NCBI GenBank assembly: GCA_965153455.1
Contig: OZ234500.1
Span: 13,534,557 to 13,598,556, forward strand
Length of the DNA: 64,000 nucleotides
Origin: Sphagnum compactum
Lineage: Eukaryota > Bryophyta > Sphagnopsida > Sphagnales
Direction: 5' to 3'
Part shown: one piece after another, positions 36,780 to 47,949 of the stretch
How positions within the stretch are numbered: position 1 is the stretch's first letter
Layout: each line of letters opens with the position of its first letter
The notes under the pieces: model-generated
What the model was told of the DNA's origin: nothing
Databases searched by the model: none
Seen by the model: only the letters and a program-made list of their open reading frames with translations
Program-made: the position numbers and the translations under genes

Positions 36780-37210
36780 CTATATTGTACACAATTAGAC
36801 TATGTCGGTATTGGATCTTATGCGCATAGACAAAGGCAATATAGGAGAAAAGTTTGCCCAGTGGGGTGTTAGAAACCTCTATAGTACGAACGGGTTGGAA
36901 AACATTTTGGTGCTTCCATACAATGAGCGGAGCCACTAGTCTTTTCATATTAGAGCACCACCACACATTACATTTCAATTCTATTCCTAGATATCACAGT
37001 TTCTGGAAAAAAAATTAATTTGTGAAGTGTGCAACGCTCGGGGGTTTTGCATAAAAGGCATACTGCACAATTTTAACAAGTGGGTGGTTATTGGCATCAG
37101 GCCAATTGTACATGTCCCCATAGAATGGAGCATGGGAATGTGGATACTTAGTTGTAGTATATTTTAGTCAATACACGGACAAGCATGGTGATAGGGAACA
37201 TTGTCCTCCT
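36780..37210 (+). pseudogene. Ulp1-type (C48) cysteine peptidase relic
   Basis: Key parts of the Ulp1/SUMO-protease fold can be read across frames. ILVLPYNERSH at about 36904-36936 ends in the catalytic His (CAC 36934-36936), but the Trp that should follow is TAG. LEHHHTLHFNSIPRYHSF follows in another frame, with Asn (AAT 36977-36979) where the catalytic Asp is expected. Then NGAWECGYLVVVYF holds the catalytic Cys (TGT 37139-37141), preceded by a TAG where the oxyanion Gln belongs. It is therefore inactive as it stands. Ulp1 domains are carried by a known group of plant Mutator-like elements, which fits the MULE transposase 6 kb downstream on the same strand. Confidence 0.65.
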
Positions 37211-37450
37211 ATGAAAGTGAGTCCCAAAACTTGCTACCATCATATTCTCACAGTTATCTCTAATTTGTTCTGGCATTGTATTCTACTTCCGCATGGTTCA
37301 ACCTTTGGGACAAGAACATAATGTGTTTATCTAGATTTTTATGTTTCAATGGGGTTTGTGGCTTCCATTTTTATAATATCTTAGTACACTACATGTTTCA
37401 AGTTTATGTTTCTGTCATGTTCTAGTATAAAATCTATGTTTAAGTGTCAA

Positions 37451-37601
37451 CACTATGCCAAAACATGTCTTTTATGACGGGTCCTATTCAACTATAGTCA
37501 TTTTTCTAGTCATTTTAAAAGTGGCTTATGCCATTTTCTAGTCGTTTGTGCCATTGTAGTCGAATAGGATGCATCGTAAAAGACATGTTTTGCACGTAAT
37601 G
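37451..37601. mobile_element. CACTA-type MITE, 151 bp, TSD CAA
   Basis: The left end is CACTATGCCAAAACATGTCT; the right end on the minus strand is CATTACGTGCAAAACATGTC. The two arms match for about 45 bases with scattered differences (CTTTTATGACGGGTCCTATT against CTTTTACGATGCATCCTATT). It is flanked by CAA on both sides (37448-37450 and 37602-37604), the 3-bp duplication made by CACTA elements. No coding capacity. Confidence 0.8.
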
Positions 37602-40235
37602 CAAGGCCATGTTTTAGAAGTATGGCCATGTTTCAAATCGTGGGCATGTTTTAATATCAAGGGCATGTTTCAGGTCAAGGGCATGTTTTAGTTCAATTTT
37701 TCTTGTCTATTTTACGGTCTATTATTTGTTTCTAAAGCTCTAGGGTGAAAGCATGATAAAGTAGACAACAAATGTACCTTGTCACAAAAAATTACGAGTA
37801 GACAATTTTTTTTTTGATGCATTGAAATATTATTTTATTCCATGATTAATAGAAAGATAATCTCTCATTTTAATATTATAATTTTGAAAAATGAGCATCT
37901 TCATGTAGATTTAAGTAAATTTTACAAAATTGCATCTACTCGCAAGAAGTGTCCAATCTTACAAAATGGGTTGCAAGTAGATGAAACATTGAATTTTTTC
38001 TACTTTCAAGTTAATGGAGCCTTAAAACATATGTGTATACTATCAAATTATGCATGTTATAATCATAATACATAAAACTTCTAGTGTAAAAATAGGTTTG
38101 AACACCAAATTGACCCTATCAGATTCAAATCTACTTCTAACCTAATTTATGATACCAAAGTTTTTCAAATTTTGTAATCAACTTACCATGAATTAAATGG
38201 AAGGCCATGGTTTTTCATATTTATACTTTCACAAGTTTTTAATCTACTTTCATGTGTTCATATAAAAAATTCTATCATTTTAAAAATGCATTTTGGGCAG
38301 ACTATTTTTTTTGTCTACTTGACCATGCTTGCACCCTCTATGTTTATGTGTCTTTACGATTCATTATTTCCATCCATTCCAAAGACATTCATCCAAAAAT
38401 TACATCATTTTTTTGCAGGTTTCTATATTTCCTGTCTTATTATTTTAACGTGTCACATTTTCATTGGTTGTACTTCTTCTATGTTTTACGTTCTTGGATT
38501 GTTTTTGAGAAGTGATTTTTTTGTTCTCTTTCTTGCAAATTGTTAGGAGGCACCTTAGGTGAAGCACCTTCAAGCGAAAGTGTTAAAAACATTGCAGCAA
38601 GAACTAATCTGCCCAAGCCCAAGTTGCATGCCTCCTTATCACCCTGGATGGAAATTCGATTTTGATGATGACAATGTTATTGTTTCGGAAGTAATGTCAA
38701 AGAAAATAAACTTTATATTGCAAGATATGGGGGTAGGTAGCATTAGTTGAAAGATGTTGAAAAAAACCCACTTATAGACGAAAAGCCCAAGAAAAGTGTA
38801 CATAATCAACCACTTGTAGAGGACATGAAAAGGAAAACTATATAAAAGAGATCCCAAGTAACAACCCCAAGAAACGAGGACAAAAGTATATTTCAAACTA
38901 GTAAATGCCCTATTGAGGTGATAACATGTAAAATAGATTCAAGAAAGCTTGAAACATCATTATTTGGTTTCAAAACCCATAGTATGGAATAAAATGGAGT
39001 TGTATTTTGTATTTCTTGTTTATTTTAGGTTATTGAAACTTATTTTCCATGTTTTCAGCATTGTCTTGACTAAAGGAGATTCGTTTCAATGTGAGGATGT
39101 ATCACTGCCATTCGTTGATGGCCTATATACTGGCATTCATTAATGGCTTTTAATTGCCTTGAATATGTTGAACGTCTATCTTTGAGAGCATACGATGGAT
39201 TATGGATCAAACAATGTTGGTGACATATTTCGCCTAGGTTTCCATATTGAAACTATGTTTCTGTCATATGTTTCAGTTGAAATCCTTTAAGGTGTACCAC
39301 ACAAGACGAAAAGGGCCTAGTTTTGCAGTCCTTGTGTACCCTATATTTTGATCCCCTTAAGAAATAATGAGTCAAAAGTTGTTAAAAATTTTAGAAGGAC
39401 TATATTCTGGACCATTACAATTCTAGATTCCATCATAATCATCCATAAATGTGTCTTTACATGGCAAAAAAGGACTAGGTTAAAAAAATACAGAAAGGTG
39501 ATGTTGTGATAAGATTTTGGTGCACTTAAAAAAAATTGGACCTGTTTCAAGGACTATATTTGAATGTTTTAAGTTTCGGGGACCACATTTTATTTTTCTT
39601 TCCTATGTTTTCATATATTCAAATTCTCATTTATTTTAGATAGTTTGAATGTTAAACATACATTATTTTTTAAGGGCCAATATTATATTTCACATTGTTT
39701 CATAATACTAGAAAGTTGTTTAGGAAATCTCAGAGTTTAGGTTTCAATTTCAGTTTTGGTTTCATGAGTGCTTATGAATTTATTATGTTTTGGCATTTTG
39801 TTTGTCTCTATGATTTTGCTATGTTTTGATGAATTTCTTATGTTTTTATGAATTTTCTATGTCTTTCTAAATTCCTTATGTTTCTGAAGATTATGTTTTG
39901 GTGAATTTCCTATGTTCCAAAGCAGTTAATATTTTTCAATGTGCTGCTTCCAAAGGTTTTTGTTTATGAATACCTAGCATGTGGTTAGGTTATTCATATT
40001 TTTGTGTTTAGACATCAATAATATTAAAAAGTTTTTTGAGTTTTCAGGGAATCTCGGAGTTTAGGTTTCGATTTCAACATTGCTTCTAAATTTGTTATGT
40101 TTTGGCATTTGTTTTGTCTCTACGATTTTCCTATGTTTTGACTTCTTTCTCATGTTTCTATGAATTTCATATGTTTCAGTGATTTTTTTTTGTTTTTGAA
40201 AAAAAATTGTTTAATTTATTATGTTTTGGAAAACT
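37602..40235. other. Middle part of ATGTTTC/ATGTTTT-rich region
   Basis: No gene is recognised. A 63-codon open piece at 38559-38750 (LICPSPSCMPPYHPGWKFDF) looks like old coding sequence, perhaps of the same large element. From about 39770 to 40210 ATGTTTT/ATGTTTC phrases recur roughly every 20-40 bases (TTATGTTTTGGCATTTTGTT occurs twice in near-identical form, and AATCTCGGAGTTTAGGTTTC twice), so a degenerate direct repeat with a period of about 310 bp is present. Confidence 0.4.
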
Positions 40236-40661
40236 TAATATCACTATGAAAAAAAGGGGTGTTTTGCAACTGGACTTGCAATTCAGTTTTTGAATTGCAA
40301 TGACCACTTGCAACTCATTGTATTTTTACGATGTGAATGTTGTTGGACAAGTTGCATGAGTTGCAGAATTACAACTCACCATATATATGTTGCAACTCAT
40401 TGTAACTCAATTGCAATTATGTCAAAACCACTCATTTTCAACTAATATGCAATTCCACTACAACTACAACCATAACGTCATGTTAACGTTAGTAATTTTC
40501 ATCCATCAATCAAAACTTAACACATGGCACTATGCAGATTTTTGGATTTAATTTTTTTGAAACATTGATTTCCATCATGACACATGGCCTAATAAAAAAA
40601 TTGCCACATGGCATATTAATTAAAATTTGAAAAATAAAATTAAAAAATAATGCATTTTAAT

Positions 40662-40818
40662 AGTTAGGTAGGTCGATACATAGCCATAAGTAGGTAGGTT
40701 GGTAGGTCCTAAGATCGACATACTTACATTACACACCTACTTATTTACCTACCTACATAAGTAGGTAGAAAAATAGGACCTACTTACTTATGTAGATAAG
40801 CAAGTAGGTAGGATATTA
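40662..40818. repeat. (TAGG)n / (CCTA)n palindromic block
   Basis: TAGGTAGGTCGATACATAGC, TAAGTAGGTAGGTTGGTAGG, then ACCTACCTACATAAGTAGGT and CCTACTTACTTATGTAGATA. Head-to-head TAGG and CCTA runs would form hairpins. Similar hairpins are part of the miniature elements at 13060, 15725 and 61450. Confidence 0.7.
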
Positions 40819-41034
40819 CGAGATTAGATGAATTAAAGAATAATCTTGTCTATATATATATATTTATTTATTTATTTTGCCTTTAGGGTTAAACTTTTTT
40901 GGGTTCATCCCAAAATGTCATGTGTATTTTAATGTGAAAACATAAGATAGAACACCTGTTTTATATAGTTTGTGACATGGGATTCAAAAACAAGGCATAT
41001 GGGTTAAATCCTCTAGTTGTTTTTTAGTTGCAAA

Positions 41035-41188
41035 CACTACTACAAAATGTGGGTGCAATTCATTAGTCTCGATTCACTAGACCAGTGAATTCACTATTTC
41101 TTCACTGGTCCCCGTTCACTACAACCAGTGAATTCACTCAAAATCCAGTGAAATCATTTGGCGTATAGGGACACCTTTTGTTGTAGTG
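41035..41188. mobile_element. CACTA-type MITE, 154 bp, TSD AAA
   Basis: The left end CACTACTACAAAATGTGGGT and the right end on the minus strand CACTACAACAAAAGGTGTCC form the terminal repeats. The core has repeated CCAGTGAATTCACT palindromic phrases. It is flanked by AAA at 41032-41034 and 41189-41191, consistent with a 3-bp duplication. No coding capacity. Confidence 0.8.
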
Positions 41189-41490
41189 AAATTGAGTTGA
41201 AACAACATATGGTAAACTAATTGGTGACTGAACATTTAAACACTTAGGGAAAGCAAGATCCGAGGGGAGGGCTCTATTGTTTTTGGTGTCCCAACAAAAC
41301 TTCAACCCCTCCTATTGTTGCATATGATACACTAAAAATCATCAAAAACGAAATAGAATTGAAAAAGTTATGGCCCCCCCAAAATAGAAGGGGTCAAGAA
41401 TTTAGAAAAACAAACCATCAAATGCTACAAGGCCAGCTTGAACACCCAAAACATTCCTTGTATGTTGTTTTGTTGCTATTAGAGTTCATA

Positions 41491-41945
41491 AATGATTTGT
41501 AGAACTTTAGGTGGCATTCCTATAACACTTTAAATTGTTTAATATGTTTAAGAAATCAGAAAGTTATGAGGTTTGAAAGTAAGAAGGGTCAAAATGAAGA
41601 ACAATGAAAACAAAACAAATTTTGCAATTTGAAAAAACCTATTCTCTTTACAACTTTTGTTTAGCTTGTCCTTTGACTTTGCATTTCAAAGATGATTTGT
41701 AGAACTTTAGGTGGCGTTCCTATAACACTTTAAATCATTCAAAATGAATAAGAAATAAGAAAGTTATGAGGTTTGAAAGTAGGAGGGGTCAAAATGAAAG
41801 AAAACACATTTTGCAATTTGTAAAAATGTATTTTCTTTACAACTTTTTTTTGGTGGGTCCTTTGGCTTTGCATTTCAAAGATGATTTGTAGAGCTTGAAA
41901 ATGTGCTTTTGTAACATTTTAAATCACTCAAAATGGAGAAGACAA
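41491..41945 (+). repeat. Tandem repeat, ~200-bp period
   Basis: GATGATTTGTAGAACTTTAG-type unit starts at about 41491, 41691 and 41880 (third unit partial), each followed by CCTATAACACTTTAAAT or a variant, AGAAAGTTATGAGGTTTGAA and TTTGCAATTTG. Period 200 and 189 bp. Confidence 0.8.
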
Positions 41946-42599
41946 CTAATTGCAACATAGTTGTTGTGTCAAGGGCACATTTATAACAATTCTAAAATAG
42001 TTGTCACATGCAACTATAGTGCAATTCCTTCAAAAGTCAAACATGGTTGACTATGGATGTATATACGTTATGTACAAATTATCATATAAAAGATCCATTT
42101 TCAACTCACTTACAACTATAATACAATTAATTGATTTTTTGACATGGCAATTTATTTATTCATTCCCCGTATTTCCAAAAGGATAGTTGCATATTAGTTG
42201 TAATACTTAAGGGATAGTTGCACAATAATTGTATATGAATTTTTTTTAGCTCTAGTTGCAGGGCAATGTGGTTTTGGCGGATACAATTTATCATAATGTA
42301 TGTTTCAATGTCATGTTATGAATATTTTTCTGTCTAGAGGTCAAGGTGTCAAAAAGGCCAAAGTGTATCATATTTAATGTTAATGACGACCAAAATTAGC
42401 TTTCCCAAGACCTAGAATAACCCTAATCTATCCACACATGTATCAGATACATTTGATGAGCATATATGATGACTTTTATGGTTCGTTTGGTATGGGGTGA
42501 GCAACTATGTGAGTGTCACAGTTAACCTACGTTTCATTTGCTACTTTCATGTTGTTGTTTTCTAATTCTGAGTTGTATTTTTTATGGACTTTGATTACC

Positions 42600-43007
42600 T
42601 TTCAACTAGAGAACAATGGGATATGCCATCCATGTTGTATTTGGATTTGAATGCATAATATTTGTAGGGAATTCAATGCATAGTGCAACATCCGCATCTT
42701 GGAGTTTTTACACACATGGAGTTGATATGGACTGTCAATTTCACATTTGGAGCACATAAAGTGGAAACAACATACATCTTTCAAACCGAGTGCATAATTT
42801 ATCCATGGAAAGGAACAACACAACGATGCAAATTGCAAGTTCACACGCTAGCAACTACAAAAAAATTGAAAGAAGGAAATTGCTCTATCCATGTTCGTAT
42901 GTCTTGTTCACATAGAAAGGTGTCACATGTGAAAGGTATCCTTGTTATCATGCTTCAAGATGAAATTGTTTCAATCTGGGGTCCCTAATTCTAAATTCCT
43001 TCAGTGG
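42600..43007 (+). pseudogene. Decayed element coding sequence, unassigned
   Basis: A 101-codon open piece (42683-42988: HLGVFTHMELIWTVNFTFGA, then SIHVRMSCSHRKVSHVKGIL) lies just upstream of the minisatellite and the MULE transposase on the same strand. It may belong to the N-terminal part of the transposase gene. No domain recognised. Confidence 0.35.
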
Positions 43008-43246
43008 TTTATGTTTCGAGTGGGCTTCAATGGTCAAACTAGGTTTTAGTGGTTTATATTTCGAGTGGATTTCAATGGACGAACTCAGTTTCAATTGTTT
43101 ATGTTTTGAGTGGGTTTCATTGGTCAAATTAGGTTTTAGTTGGTTATGTTTTGAGTGAGTTTCAATGGTTGAACTAGGTGATAGTGGTTTATGTTTCGAG
43201 TGGGTTTTGGTGGTCAAATGAGGTTTCAATGGTTTATGTTTCAGTG
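43008..43246 (+). repeat. 45-bp minisatellite (5+ copies)
   Basis: Units of 44-46 bp begin TTTATGTTTCGAGTGGG(T/C)TTCAATGG and continue TCAAACTAGGTTTTAGTGG. The period is a multiple of three, so the minus strand stays open (42948-43229) as a 15-residue repeat (THSKHKPLKPSLT type). Each unit contributes one ATGTTTC/ATGTTTT, so the array is part of the wider heptamer field. Confidence 0.9.
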
Positions 43247-43394
43247 GATTATATCATGCATTTCATGTCAAAACATGGGTGGGCTTAAGGTGGTGTGCAC
43301 ATAGTGACCTTTGCGAACTAAATCTAATCTATTTTGGGATGATTGGCTATGTTTTAAAGATTATTGTATCATGTTTCTATTGTCTTGTTTGATT

Positions 43395-44110
43395 GCAGGA
43401 AAGTATGGCCAAACACAAAGATATTTTTGTGCCTTTGGCATGTAAGAATAGTTTGATAGAATCAAGTGTGCATTAAAATCAAAGATGTGGTAGTTCGGGT
43501 AGAGGTCTTAAAGAATATGGGGCGTATCATGCATGTTACATCATGACCCAATGGAAAAATTCCTCTGGAGTTCGCAAAGGAGGAGTTGCTAAAGCTTATG
43601 GAAATGATTTTCAAATGCTCAAGTATTTTGGTCATATGTTATTTCAGAGTGGGTGCCAAAATGCAAAATGTGGGTGATGGGGAATCGAAATCTCCCATAC
43701 GTTGGCTAGGGTATTAATGCTACCATTGAAAGTTAACATGCATACCTGAAAGCAACATTGAGAGCTGCAAAATCATGACTTTCTGGAAGACGAGTGGATT
43801 GGTGCATCCACCAGCTATTAGGAGATGTTTTGTCGCATTATTGGTATTAGAGTTTGAGAAAGAATTGGAGGTTTGTCCCAAACAAGAAGTAGGAACAATT
43901 TGTTATTACCGTCGTTTTTTATGCAAAGGACATCCTAAACAGTTGTGTGATTTTTCTAGAGGATGATGGTGGATATGCAATTGTCGCCTCTTTAAAACAT
44001 GAAGATGTGAATTACAAGGTCTACAACCCGAAATTTAAGTGGGCCTACTATAAATGTTTCTAATCGCAAAGGGGAAACATATGTAAACATCAAATTAAAG
44101 TATTAATGTT
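43395..44110 (+). pseudogene. MULE transposase C-terminal half with SWIM finger
   Basis: The upstream piece holds VWPNTKIFLCLWHVR (about 43398-43442), the conserved WH region of Mutator-like transposases. After frameshifts one frame runs from about 43660 to 44110: WVPKCKMWVMGNRNLPYVG, GINATIES with the likely catalytic Glu (GAA 43728-43730), LSGRRVDWCIHQLLGDVL, and WRFVPNKK. The SWIM zinc finger at 44049-44090 reads YKC then GNICKH; the first Cys is TAT (Tyr), so the CxC...CxH site is broken. In-frame stops (TAG, TAA and one TGA) lie mostly at expected Gln or Arg codons. This is an inactive copy. Together with the upstream Ulp1 relic it points to one large Ulp1-carrying MULE. Confidence 0.75.
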
Positions 44111-46340
44111 CCTTCGCCTTGATCTAGTAGAAGGAACAATTGCACGTTATTGCAGCTCATTGAGTGGAACTTTGAATGATGGGCTGAGTAGTATGTTCAG
44201 TCCTTGCCCAATTCTCACACCTTCTTCATAGTAGACACCAAGAACAAGTCTAGTTCCTTAGAAAACTGAAAACCCTAAAAAGAATATTTGTGACTTCATT
44301 TTCAAACTAATTTCAGACACTACTAAGAAAAATATGTTCATGCAACATTTATTGGTTGATTTGAAGTATGTAGCTGGAAGGCAATAAATAATATTGGAAG
44401 AACTACAAAGTGGGCTTGTTCACCCAATGCAAGCAACGAAGGTCCAACAATTGAACGATGGCCACGGGATGTGCTTAAAATGCCTACATGATTTTTTTAG
44501 CTGTAGTGATGTAACTCAAAATATTAAATCTAAAAAGAAACTAAACTTAGACTTTGTAACTTGAAATTTAAATGCTCTGCCACTCGACATGTTTCAATCC
44601 ATGTTTCAAATATTTTTGCAAATGAAGACTTATGTTTCTAAACAAGTTTCTTCCTAGCTACTACTGAAACCAAATTTCATGTTGTTACAATTCAACCGGC
44701 AAGTTTCAAAAAAATTAAACGCATTTTGTAGGTGCATATTTGTCCTTTATGGATTGTAATGTCATTTTGGGATGTCTATAAACCTATGTTTCTAAGTGTA
44801 TTTTTCTAAATTTGTCTATGTTTTTAACTCTATGTTTCTAAGAGTCATGTTCCTAACATGATCTTCTCAACATTTTGTTTCTCTTGTGGGGCATACTTAT
44901 GTTGCAACCACTATGAGCTCCACAAGGTCCCATTTTCTAACTTCACAACAAGTGTATTAAACGCAAAAGTCAATGTTTTGAAATTTCATGTTCCTATGCA
45001 AATTCATGTTCCTTTCATCTTTTGTGTTTTTATCATGTTTTGTAATTCCCTATTATTAAGTTTTATTTCGATAAACATGTTTCTATTATGTTTTGTAGGA
45101 TATTTTCCAAGCCTATTGTCCACAACATATTAAATTCCATCAATTGTAAGCAATACCTTTACAACATTACAAACAAACAATGTCGTGTTTAAAAACGTGG
45201 TGGTTAAAGATTAATGCTAATATTTAGTATATTTATTATCAAACGTTCATTAGATTTTTTTTAAAAACAAACATGTTATTAATGAAAAAAATTCTTCAAG
45301 CGTGAATACATCTATCATATATTTGATTATTGTTTTTGGTTGATTTCTATGTTTCTATCATGTTTCATTATTTCCTAGTATTTTCGTAGTTTTAGTAAAA
45401 TCTAGGTTTCTAGGTTTCTATCATGTTTTTTAGGAGATTTTCAAAACCCTTAATCCACAACACAATGTGTCATGTGTTCCCTACATTAGCGTAAGTTTTG
45501 AAATTTATGTTTCGTAGGATGCTTTGTAAACCCATGTCCATATTAGAATATATCCCATCCATTGTAAAAGATGTTTCCACAATATGGGTAGCGAGCACTA
45601 GCTTGTTCCAAAAGGTTGTGGTTTAAAACTACTGTACAGAGGCATGATCCGAGCATGGTTTCGAAAAACAATGTTTCTATTTCTATCATGTTGTTACATT
45701 TGCCATACATGTTTGTTATAAGCTTTTTACAAGTTTTTAAGATGTTTCTTAAGGTTTTTGTCCATGTTTCTTCCATGTTTTTGTCATGTTTTTCAAAGGT
45801 TCATTTTTCAGCTTTGTATAACAAGTTTCTATAAATTTTTCTTTTATGTTTCCAATATTCTAATGTTTTGTAACCTGTTGAGCTTAGTGAGACATGGTTT
45901 ATAGTGTTCTGATAAAGTTTTTACTATGTTGTTACCATGTTTCAAAGGTTTCAAAACATGTTTATTCAATTTTTTTTCATATTCCAAGGCTATGTTTTAA
46001 ATGACTTTTTGAATCAATTTAACATAGTTGCTAATGTAACCAAGTTGCAATACTTCACCCAATGTTCTTGGATGTTCAAGGATAATTTGAAATTAACCCT
46101 CAAATTGTCCAGGAACACCCAAGGGCTGTGGGAGGAGGACTACAATAGGATAACAAAACTTTGTTCACCAAAAAAATCTGAAATAATGGTCAACAGATAG
46201 CACATGGATGTTTGAGGGCAATGTATCCAATAGACCACATCATTTTCTTCAAACATCCACCTGCCTTTCATCAATCATTCTAGAGTCTTTCCAATAGAAT
46301 CTATATTATCAAACCCATAAACATAATAAATGAGTTTTAT
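44111..46340. other. Right part of ATGTTTC-rich region
   Basis: No recognised gene. ATGTTTC or ATGTTTT recurs densely, for instance nine ATGTTTC between about 45340 and 45945. The open frames here (44858-45133, 45543-45776, 45937-46200) are unrecognised. A segment at about 46045-46165 (CCCAATGTTCTTGGATGTTC) recurs near 46680-46790, a direct repeat about 625 bp apart. Confidence 0.4.
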
Positions 46341-46353
46341 AAAAAACTATTTA

Positions 46354-46520
46354 AAAACATGGGTTGAAACCTGAAGCAAATGGTATCTAAAAATTACCAT
46401 TCAATTGGATAGTTGAAACATGTGTATAGAAATAGAAAACATGGGTTAAACCCAAAACCAAACGGTATTTGAAAACTACCATTCACTAGATAGTTAAAAC
46501 ATGTGTACAAAAATTTTAAA
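46354..46520 (+). repeat. 82-bp tandem duplication
   Basis: Two copies, each AAAACATGGGTTRAAACC..., ...GGTATYTRAAAAYTACCATT, ...GATAGTTRAAACATGTGTA, offset by 82 bp. Confidence 0.8.
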
Positions 46521-46801
46521 CCTACAAAGATGTTGAAACATGTAACTGGAACATGTTTCTAGTGTAATTCATCATGTTTTGAGTGGTACATTCCATCAAG
46601 TCAACTCACTGAACTTGAAATAAGAACAAAACCCATACTTTCTTTTCTTAAGAATGTTGGTTACATTTTTACAAGACTGCTCCCAATGTTCTTGGACGTT
46701 CAAAAGTAACATATGGAAAATTCCAAGACTTTATATAGGAACACCTAAAACCTGTGGGAAAACCACTACGAGATTATAATTTATCCATTTTTAAAAAAAA
46801 G

Positions 46802-47111
46802 TGGATTGTTGCAAAAATATGTTTAAAAAAATCAAAAAATCAAAAAATCAAAAACCTAAACAACAACAAGGGAAATGATCAAGTAGAGAACAAGAAGACA
46901 ACAACAAACAAGAAGACAATGCAAACCCCACAACGTGGGAAATGAACATGATACAAGTGGATTATTGCAAAGAAGTGTTTACAGAAATAAAAAAAATCGA
47001 AAACCCAAACAACAAGCAAGAAATGAACAAGTAGAGAATAAGAAGAGAACGACAAATAATAGAACAACACAAACCCAAACAAACAATGTGGGAAATGAAC
47101 ACGATAAAAGC
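46802..47111 (+). repeat. ~155-bp tandem duplication, Lys/Asn/Thr-coding
   Basis: Copy 1 at about 46802-46958 (TGGATTGTTGCAAAAATATG...GTGGGAAATGAACATGATAC) and copy 2 at about 46959-47111 (TGGATTATTGCAAAGAAGTG...GTGGGAAATGAACACGATAA). Open frames on both strands (46754-46945, 46935-47189 +; 46879-47082 -) follow from the A-rich repeat and are not recognised. Confidence 0.8.
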
Positions 47112-47949
47112 AGTAAATATGTCTGCTTTACGAGCAAATATTTAGTGTGCAACTTCTCAACCTTTGACACAACATGTGTTAATTGCTAGAAATAATATAG
47201 AAACCATATCCACTTGCAAACATCAAGAAGCTTCAATAGGGCGAAACAAGACGTGCTACTAGTTCATGCACAACATTACTGTGTTTCAAATGGAAAAATG
47301 AAAGTGAAGAAAGCTACGAATAAGAGCATGATGAGCAATTTAGTGTGGGTGAAAAGGCAAAGCTTCCTTAGTGCCGCCATGAGCTCTTTTTGTTATCAAC
47401 ACCCTAACTAAATCTCTAGTAAGGGAGCCCAATGAAAACATCAGAGTTCAACGGAAAAACACATGGCGACAATGTGAAGTTGAAAAAGGTCTAAAGTGTC
47501 ATGGACGGGTCATGGGGCATGGATGGGGATCATATGGGGGAAGATGGAAGATGGGCGGATGGGGTTGAAACATAGCTCCCAAAACGTTACATGTTTTGGT
47601 GGGATATGTCTTAGGGGCTCAAGCTGCCCGAACATTGAAATGCATGCTAGGCCGCTGACCAAAACTTGACATGTTTTGGTGGGTGGTAAGTTTTGAGGTT
47701 CAAGTTTTGATGCTCATGTTTCGTGGCGCACGATTTTCGACTAATCGAAACAAGCACTGGGTGGCCACTGAAACACAACATGTTTTTGTGTCAATTTGCT
47801 TCGAGGCTTGCGTTGTTTGTGCATGGAAACCCATTCCGAGCCGCCTCGAATTGAGCAATACATTTATAACTTGTCACTAATATAACATCAAGGCATCAAA
47901 AAATGTGTTCCCTAAAATGGCTTCAAAATTGTCTAAATCACATAAAGTG
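47112..47949. other. Right boundary zone of ATGTTTC-rich region
   Basis: The motif still occurs in both orientations (GAAACATAGC, CTCATGTTTCGTGG, ACATGTTTTGGTGGG twice) to about 47785 and then stops. No gene and no inverted repeat matching the left side were found. Confidence 0.35.

Larger units (their letters stand above)
40236..42260. mobile_element. Candidate non-autonomous CACTA element
   Basis: Starts CACTATGAAAAAAAGGGGTG, a CACTA-like terminus. For about 250 bases inward, TTGCAACT/AGTTGCA and close variants repeat many times in both orientations. The same motif repeats again at about 41940-42260, as expected for subterminal repeats at both ends. The middle contains a TAGGTAGG palindromic block (about 40662-40815), a nested miniature CACTA element and a 200-bp tandem repeat. 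The right terminus was not identified (AGCTCTAGTTGCAGGG near 42248 is only a weak match), so the extent is provisional. Confidence 0.4.

Noticed and set aside
42948-43229. Minus-strand 93-codon repeat protein (THSKHKPLK repeats)
   Set aside because: It is produced by the 45-bp minisatellite within a transposon region; nothing else supports a gene.
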